Positions 58,225 to 64,000 of a stretch of 64,000 nucleotides of DNA are shown here, in pieces. The DNA is from Nymphaea colorata. Lineage: Eukaryota > Streptophyta > Magnoliopsida > Nymphaeales > Nymphaeaceae. The notes beneath the pieces are model-generated. The model was given only the letters and a program-made list of their open reading frames with translations. It searched no databases and was not told the origin of the DNA. A program made the translations under genes and the position numbers. The stretch covers positions 23,885,716 to 23,949,715 of the forward strand of contig NC_045144.1 of NCBI RefSeq assembly GCF_008831285.2, read 5' to 3'. Each line of letters starts with the position of its first letter. Position 1 is the stretch's first letter.

Positions 58225-58720
58225 TGATGTGAGAACTCAAGTACCTCTTAACATAACAAATGTTTTTAAGAAGCAAGGACTTAGTAAAACTGTCAGCAAA
58301 TTTGGTCATTTGTGTTGCAGTACTTCACTAAGATTGTACCATTCGGACTGCTATATGAATGAAATGGTGCTTGACTTCAATATGCTTCATCTTTCCATGC
58401 AGTATTAAATTCTTTGCTATAGAAAATATAGTTTTGTTATTACAAGAAAAGTTAGTTAGTTGACTTTGCTGATCGCACATTCAAGAATGCACCTCATCCA
58501 AATAGCTTGACAAGTTGCAGTATGCAGTTGTAGCTATATACTCTCCTTCAAAAGTTGATAGTGTCATAGAGCCTTGTTTTTTTTTTTAGCTCCAAGACAG
58601 TGCACTGCATCCAAGAGTGAATATCTACCTACTTATACTTTTTCTATCTTCCAGTGGACATGTCCAATTACCATCAGAAAAGGCATACTATTAAAATTCT
58701 TGACTGCTTTAAACTAAATG
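58225..58720 (-). pseudogene. Copia-3 RNase H pseudogene
   Basis: Minus frames give MTLSTFEGEYIATTAYCNLS, NNKTIFSIAKNLILHGKMKH with IEVKHHFIH, and QFADSFTKSLLLKN. These match copia RNase H (STxEAEYIA, NKxA, F/HxRxKHIExxHHFIR, ADxFTKxL). In-frame stops and indels separate the pieces. It ends at the polypurine tract. Confidence 0.85.
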
Positions 58721-59345
58721 TTAGAGTGTGAGGCTCCTTGAATATAGTGCAATATTATTTTTTGTAGTCCAAGATGATGAACTATTGGCTTATGCATAAA
58801 TTTGAAAACCAATTCAACTGCAAACATACGGTCATGCCAGGAATGAGTCAAATATATTAAGGTGCTCATAATGCTACAGAAATATGTCTCATTTGCTATA
58901 ACAATTTCAACATCAATTTTAAGTTTCTCACATACATTCATAGGAGTATAACTGCTTCTGCAAGTAACCAAAATAAATTTCTTCAATAGTTCTTGGCACA
59001 TTTTTCTTGTAAAATAAATATCCTACCATTAGTTTGTTTCGCCTAAAGACCCAAAAAACAATCAAGAAACCTAAAGATGACATCTCAAATTCCTTCATCT
59101 TTTTTAGCTTGATCTGATCACATAATTTCTTTCAATAGTGAGTATAAATGATATCATCAACATGCACACACATAAACAATAGCTCATTATTTTCCACTTT
59201 TATATATAACGTCAGCTCATTTTTTCTTCAAGGAAAATTATCATAATGAAAATGTGTCCAACCAACTATACCAATCTCGAAGTGCTTGCTTCAAGCCATA
59301 CTAAGCCTTCTTCAATCAGTATTACTTTCTTTTTCTGACCAACAA
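58714..59345 (-). pseudogene. Copia-3 reverse transcriptase, C-terminal half
   Basis: The first pieces (about 59340-59130) read ALYGLKQA-type text with YGLKQALRDWYSWLDTF and a VHVDDIIYTHY motif (YVDD to HVDD). Then the 95-codon frame 58714-59001 gives SSYTPMNVCEKLKI, STLIYLTHSWHDRMFAVELV and LQKIILHYIQGASHS, typical of the RT-RNase H connection. The N-terminal half is missing at the junction with the LTR near 59345. Confidence 0.85.
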
Positions 59346-59348
59346 CAT

Positions 59349-59504
59349 CCATAAGGACAATCACCACTACTTTCCATACACCAATTTCAATCTTTCAATG
59401 CGCATAACAATCACTGTTTCTTTAATATTTCTTATTGCCCATTAACACCATTTACGTGATCCTTTGCTTGCCTCATTAGCTCTTATTCAAAACATGAAAC
59501 CACA
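59349..59504 (-). repeat. Copia-3 5' LTR, partial
   Basis: Begins TGTGGTTTCATG at 59504 (minus) and keeps only its first 156 bases before the deletion junction. Confidence 0.7.
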
Positions 59505-59519
59505 TTTTCATCTGGCGCC

Positions 59520-60410
59520 AGGAGAGAGAGGTCTTGCAAAAGAGGTCATTTGAAATGCTTTCAGTTAGTTTTGTTGCCAAAAAAAGTTTTGGCTTCTCTA
59601 CTGTTGGGTAACAGCGCTAGATCAACTACTTTAGCACTTGAAAAAAAATCACCCAAATTATCCTATAGGGAACAGTGGAAGTAGTGTTTTAGAAGTGTTA
59701 ATTTTGGAGGCAATGCTAGTGGTATAGTTTTGACACTTTATTAACAAATGTCCAAGCATTCACCGCGGGAGCAACAAAAGATGCCTTGCCAGCATGAGAT
59801 TCATGTTGGGTGTAGCTTCAAATTAGGTCCAGCTTTGGTGCTGTTTGCATAGCATCAAAGCCTCATTGACACTGTTGCTTGATAATGGAGCTAAGACTCA
59901 CATCTGTAAAACGCTACAAAGGCTAGTGTCACTGCCTGTTCTTTGTTTTAGTGCCACAGCTACCCTATTTTATTGTAGTGCAAGTGAATGAGTCGTTATG
60001 CATGGGTGCCAGGATTATAGTTGTCAAGTTTTAGTTTATTTTCACATATGCATGCATGTGGCAGAAATAGAGAAAAAAGTTAATTGTTGGCTAATAAATT
60101 GGCATGCAATACTTACTATTAATAAGTAGCTCTCATACTCATTGGCACTGTTGCTTGATAATAGAGCTAAGACTCGCATCTGTAAAACGCTACAAAGGCT
60201 AGTGTCACTGCCTGCTCTTTGTTTTAGCGCCACAGCTACCCTATTTTATTGTAGTGCAAGTGAATGAGTCGTTATGCATGGGTGCCAGGATTATAGTTGT
60301 CAAGTTTTAGTTTATTTTCACATATACATGCATGTGGCAGAAATAGAGAAAAAAAAAATTGTTGGCTAATAAATTGGCATGCAATACTTACTATTAATAA
60401 GTAGCTCTCA
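59520..60410. mobile_element. Candidate non-autonomous CACTA-like repeat
   Basis: Words related to AGCGCTA / AACGCTAC / AGCGCCACAGCTACC recur, and CTATTTTATTGTAGTG resembles the TTGTAGTG end of CACTA elements. It occurs twice because of the tandem duplication. The opposite CACTA end was not found, so the class is uncertain. Confidence 0.35.
59862..60410. repeat. 275-bp tandem duplication
   Basis: Two copies start CTCATTGRCACTGTTGCTTG (59862 and 60138) and end AATAAGTAGCTCTCAT (about 60136 and 60411). Differences are few (ACATC/GCATC, TTAGTG/TTAGCG, small indels in an A run), so the duplication is recent relative to the surrounding transposons. Confidence 0.92.
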
Positions 60411-60699
60411 TCTATGGCTTCCCATCAAAAAAGTGAATACTCATCCATGAGTGTTAGTTTATTGGGCATCAATATATCATAGGCAGTCTATATTCAAGAC
60501 ATGTCTGTGCTCCTTCACATATATAATTTTTCAAGCATTTTTCAGCGTAGTCATTCAACTGATCTTACTTTTGATATTAGTGAACATTTGTCAACCTAGA
60601 CATCATTTCATGCCTACATGTGTTATTTGTGTAATAATATTTCAGCACCTAATCATATAACTTTTAGGACTTAATGATCAAACTTTAAGTTAATTTTTA

Positions 60700-60928
60700 G
60701 GGGGCATTCGGATGACATCCTCATATAAGCCCATTTTGTGAAGCCTAGATTTATGAAATCCAAGTTTTTATAGTGTTTTGAAAACTTTATTTATTTGGTT
60801 GGATGACACATCCAAAACCTAGTTTTTGAATAATATGAGGGGTGCCAGTTTTTTCATTCCCCTTTATAAAACATAGTTTTGCCAAAAGTGTTCCAACCTC
60901 AAACGCAGGTTTGATGGCACCCAAACAC
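60700..60928. mobile_element. Degenerate MITE of the GTTTGGATGACA family, 229 bp
   Basis: Left end GGGGGCATTCGGATGACATC; complemented right end GTGTTTGGGTGCCATC. TTA flanks both ends (60697-60699 and 60929-60931). The interior has AAACCTAGTTTT and GGTTGGATGACA words shared with 47038-47350. AAACCAGGTTG-like words continue a little beyond the right end, so a larger composite is possible. Confidence 0.65.
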
Positions 60929-60931
60929 TTA

Positions 60932-62020
60932 AAAACCTAGCTAGTTTTGGAAGCAAAACCAGGTTGTTACCTCTAAAACTTGGAATGACCTGAAAAGTAT
61001 CTTATCTGCCCAGAAGGGACATTTGAAACATGTAAAAATGTTGGGTTTGTGGTTTAAAACTTACATTCGGCCAGATCTTTGGCCATCTTTCTACTTTTAC
61101 TGTAAGTTGTGCAAATGGTTTGGCTAGATCACAAAGCAAATCAATCCGTTAGTTTTGAAATCCAGGGAAACGAGCATCAAGGAGGGATAATGGGAAAATG
61201 ATTGGCTGAAATACAGTACAAGTGGGATGCTGACGATATGTTGAACCATCTGAGTAACTGTTATCTGCTGCTGAAATCCGCTGAGTGCATTCAATTTGTG
61301 GACCTTGGCAATGGAGAAGAGCGCTAAGGCGTCTCATCACATCCATTCTTGCAATGGTAAGGGTAGATCAGCGACTAATAGTGTTGCTAAACGCTATTCT
61401 TTACGGAATTGTAATCCTTCTGTTAATGTTTTTGAGTCAGCTTGTAGCCCAGCTAGTTTGAAAAGCTTTAGAATTTGGGATGTCCCTTGATGTCTTCTCT
61501 GTCTGCATGGCCTGATTGTTTTAAGCTTCAGTGCAGAATTGTGTTTTTTCTAGTTGTTTGTTTTTATTCATCGATTCATTTTGAATAAAAGGGAGGGGGA
61601 CCCTACACTCCAGCATGTTGCATTGGAGAGGTCAAACAAACAGCCCCTTAAAATCTACCAAAATCAATGGTAGTTCATAAAATTAATGTATCACATGCAC
61701 ACCTAATTATGTGTTTGGATTAAGGTAAGATCATCTTAAAGTATGTTCTGCTGGGTGGCTGGATTAGAAAGAGAGTGAGTGTGTGAGCTTGTCCTGTGTC
61801 TAGTCTAATGAGATTCTACATTCTGTTGGTCATTGTAAAAATGATATATATATATAAATTTTCAAATTTTCTATTATAAAATTTTCTATCATAGGATAAC
61901 ATACGGAATAAAGGTTCCATGATCTTATAGTTTGAATTGCATGATGTGTGCTTAAGCTAGTGACCCCACCATAGCCGAACCTTAAATCTGATAACATGTA
62001 CAATTTCCCCACAAGTATCT
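60932..62020. other. Intergenic stretch, no gene supported
   Basis: A plus frame at 61296-61490 (64 codons, AMEKSAKASHHIHSCNGKGR) and its surroundings (61200-61500) look slightly coding-like but match no family I know. No LTR for the following gypsy element was found here. Confidence 0.4.
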
Positions 62021-62024
62021 GGCA

Positions 62025-62339
62025 AGACGGCGTCTGATGGAACTCAAGCAGATTGGATCGATCCATGACTATGTACAAGCATTCACGGCAAAGATGCTTG
62101 AAATTTCGAGAATGTTTGACGAGGATCGACTATTCCACTTTATGAATGGATTACAATCATGGGCAGGGCAAGAACTTCAACAACAAGATCCTAAAGACTT
62201 GAGCAGTGTCCTTGCAGCGGCTGAATGCTTAGTGGATACATCAAGGCACCCAAAATTTGAATATAAGCCCTATAGCTTCAAGAAGTGTGAAACGGCAACC
62301 ACAATAGTGGTGAGAACAACCGAAGAACTGAACAAGTAA
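62025..62339 (+). pseudogene. Gypsy gag fragment
   Basis: Reads MELKQIGSIHDYVQAFTAKM, then DRLFHFMNGLQSWAGQELQQ and DPKDLSSVLAAAECLVD: the Retrotrans_gag helical domain of Ty3/gypsy elements, which would form the particle shell. A few in-frame residues (ARRRL) precede the Met at 62037, so the true gag start is lost upstream. The frame stops at 62339 in the Lys-rich linker before the zinc knuckle, whereas intact elements continue without a break. Confidence 0.85.
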
Positions 62340-62355
62340 AAAAAAGAAAACAATA

Positions 62356-62721
62356 ATGCAACTGTCCAGAAAAACAATGGTGGAAGTAAACAAGATGACA
62401 ACAATTATAAGTCTTTTTGACCACCACCAGGATTTGAAGTGTTGGGATTGTAGTAGGAATCACTTTGCATCAAAATGCCCAAACATTGGGATCAACCAAG
62501 CCAACTCTTCCAAGCAATCTGCTTATGCTGTGCAGGGTCAAGAGGATGAAGCCCCGCATATGGGAGCACTCCAAATCCTCAGTGCTTTGAAGGAGACCAC
62601 AAAGGTGACAACAACAATGGCTATAGGACTCATGTACCTAGACATCTTGGTGAATGGAAAGTTCACGACGGTGATGGTGGACATAGGTAAAAATACAACT
62701 TTGTCTCGGAAGAGGAGGTAA
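62356..62721 (+). pseudogene. Gypsy zinc knuckle and start of protease
   Basis: CWDCSRNHFASKCPN at about residue 34-48 has the CxxCxxxHxxxxC spacing of the gag zinc knuckle used for RNA binding. After a linker, LDILVNGKFTTVMVDIGKN covers the protease active site, where the usual D-S/T-G is DIG. The frame shifts soon after this, near 62690, and ends at 62721; the protease continues in the next frame. Confidence 0.82.
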
Positions 62722-63182
62722 AGAGATTGGGCCCCACCCTAGAGAAGGGAGAGTTATGCATGAAGATGGTAAACTCGGAGGCGAAGCCCATCCGCCGAGT
62801 GGACTGGGATGTGGCAGTGAAGATTGAGAGTTGGTCAGGAAAAGCCAACTTTTTGGTGGCACCGATGGATGATTTGAAGATGATTCTAGGCATGGAGCTA
62901 CTCAATTTTGGCAAAGATGATCCTGATGCCACATCTGTGAGCCATCGATATTTTGATGAGAAGTCCCCTTGTATGGTTTCAGCACTGGCAGCGAGAAAGG
63001 ATAAGGGTAAATCTCTGATGTTTTCCACTATCCAGTTGAAGAAGGGCTTGAAGCACAGAGATGAGACATACTTAGTGGCAATTAGGGAAGTGTCTGAAGA
63101 TTCTCCTAGTTTGGTCCCAGAGGCGCTTATGTCTGTCTTGGAGGAGTTCGTAGAAATGATACCTGTCGAACTCCCTAGATGA
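62690..63182 (+). pseudogene. Gypsy protease remainder and RT linker
   Basis: EEEVKRLGPTLEKGE leads into VNSEAKPIRRVDWDVAVKIE, ANFLVAPMDDLKMILGMELL (the conserved F...DxxxILGxxxL of retroviral-type proteases) and SPSLVPEALMSVLEEFVEMI, the linker before RT. The reading stops at 63180. In another frame EVDHAIELVPGAKPPAMVPY (about 63197-63256) begins the RT domain, then the element jumps to integrase sequence. Confidence 0.85.
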
Positions 63183-63284
63183 CTACCACCTCAAGTGAAG
63201 TGGACCATGCTATCGAATTGGTCCCCGGTGCAAAACCACCTGCCATGGTGCCTTACCGGATGAAACTAGCAGGAGTAGATGGAG

Positions 63285-63825
63285 TTAGCCAAAGCCTTCT
63301 TACACAAGGCGGCCAAGAAGATGAAGAAGTGGGCTGACAAAAAGCGACGTCTTATAGAGTTCAGAATAAGAGATAAAGTAATTGTGAAGCTGTACCCAAA
63401 CTGTACAGAAATCTTTCATGGGAGATACCATGCCTAATATGAAAGTATGAAGGACTGTTCACCATAATCAAGAAAATCGTCAAGCTGGCGTACAAGTTAG
63501 ATCAACCATTAGACTTCAAAGTACATCCCGTGTTCAATGTTTGCAACCTGAAGCCTTTTTGTGCCAATGGAGAAGACGCAGAGATGAGCACACCACAGCA
63601 GGTGCCGATCCTATAGAAAGCACCATTATCAACAAAGTAAGTGGTAGACCGACAAATGGAGTAGATTCTTCAGCACAAAATCAACTATCTTGAAGAGCTA
63701 AAGAAGTAATTAGTAAAGTGGGTGGGCAAGGAGCAGCTGACATAGGAATACACCTTCCAATTAAAGCAAACGTTCGAAAAAGACTCGGACTACCATGCAG
63801 CAGTTGGTGCCGAGGACGACACATG
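63285..63825 (+). pseudogene. Gypsy integrase C terminus with chromodomain-like tail
   Basis: ELAKAFLHKAAKKMKKWADK is followed by RRLIEFRIRDKVIVKLYPN, the conserved integrase C-terminal piece; then, with frameshifts and stops, FTIIKKIVKLAYKLDQPLDF, KVHPVFNVCNLKPF, and LVKWVGKEQLT, which resembles the chromodomain core (LVKWKGL...TWE) used by chromoviruses to target chromatin. Only remnants survive. The junction with the RT start is at about 63270-63290. Confidence 0.82.
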
Positions 63826-64000
63826 ATTTGAAGGAGAGCCTGTTCCCCTATGTCCGAATCTATATTTGCTTACTTTCCTTTTTGCTTACAATGACTTTGG
63901 CTTATGCTTTTGTTTACTTGTAACAGAGCACCCTCCCACCTATCCCAAGTGCATGTTGAGGATTATGTGTTTGGGGTGGTCGGCATTTGAATCCTGTAAG

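Larger units (their letters stand above)
57620..59504 (-). mobile_element. Ty1/copia element 3, internally deleted
   Basis: Minus orientation: a partial 5' LTR (59349-59504) abuts directly the C-terminal half of RT, then RNase H, a polypurine tract and a 3' LTR starting near 58212. The LTR-end sequences at 58050-58212 and 59349-59504 share CCATAAGGAMAATCACC, TTTCAATCTTTCAA and GCTTGCCTCAYTARCTCT. Gag, protease, integrase and half of RT are gone. The outer (lower) end of the 3' LTR was not located; 57620 is an estimate. Confidence 0.75.
62025..64000 (+). mobile_element. Ty3/gypsy chromovirus, deletion derivative, runs off the window
   Basis: Plus-strand gag (from about 62025), zinc knuckle, protease, the first few residues of the RT region and then directly the integrase C terminus with a chromodomain-like tail. 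RT proper, RNase H and the integrase core are absent. The 5' LTR and the start of gag are missing. The 3' end may lie beyond 64000. Confidence 0.88.

Noticed and set aside
1-64000. CRISPR arrays, bacterial operons, organellar inserts
   Set aside because: No regularly spaced repeats, no bacterial-type gene clusters, and no recognisable plastid or mitochondrial gene sequence was seen.

Overview
The window is nuclear DNA of a flowering plant. Evidence: a three-exon R2R3-MYB gene with GT-AG introns, plant-type transposon families (CACTA/En-Spm, hAT, Tourist-like MITEs, Ty1/copia, a Ty3/gypsy chromovirus, a TRIM), AT-rich intergenic DNA and many (TA)n and (GA/TC)n microsatellites. The species cannot be named from the sequence. 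No rRNA, convincing tRNA, CRISPR or organellar insertion was seen.

Only one gene looks intact: an R2R3-MYB transcription factor of the subgroup-20 type (MYB2/62/78/108/112/116 relatives) on the minus strand at 38522-40273. It has three exons with the usual 130-bp second exon, and TATA-like sequence and a long pyrimidine repeat lie upstream. Everything else that codes is broken: a receptor-kinase fragment (1292-1550), an exon-like module with a frameshift (1864-2051), and transposon remains.

Layout: 1-3.7 kb holds the kinase remnant and unassigned exon-like pieces. 3.7-6 kb holds a CACTA Transposase_24 pseudogene (minus) and a hAT BED-finger fragment (plus). 10.4-14.8 kb is a decayed CACTA element (TNP2 pseudogene and subterminal repeats) carrying a complete TRIM with a perfect target-site duplication. 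15.7-20.5 kb is a copia element (minus) with both LTRs and a 5-bp duplication, itself inserted in an older MITE-like repeat. 22.3-25.0 kb is a hAT (TTF/DUF4371 type) pseudogene split by about 0.9 kb of foreign DNA. 26.2-26.4 kb is a copia RNase H scrap. 27-35 kb is repeats, a 287-bp tandem duplication and a Tourist-like MITE. 38.5-40.5 kb is the MYB gene. 41-51 kb is mostly non-coding with several MITEs. 51.8-56.3 kb is a second copia element (plus), 58.0-59.5 kb a third, deleted copia (minus), 59.9-60.4 kb a 275-bp tandem duplication, and 62.0-64.0 kb a Ty3/gypsy chromovirus deletion derivative running to the window edge.

The genes do not form a pathway. The region is one regulatory gene in a nest of old insertions. 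I found no clear candidate for a new biological system; the most informative observations are nested insertions with readable target-site duplications, a short TIR/TTA-type MITE family, and the altered catalytic residues of the kinase fragment. Transposon boundaries given without a stated duplication are approximate.
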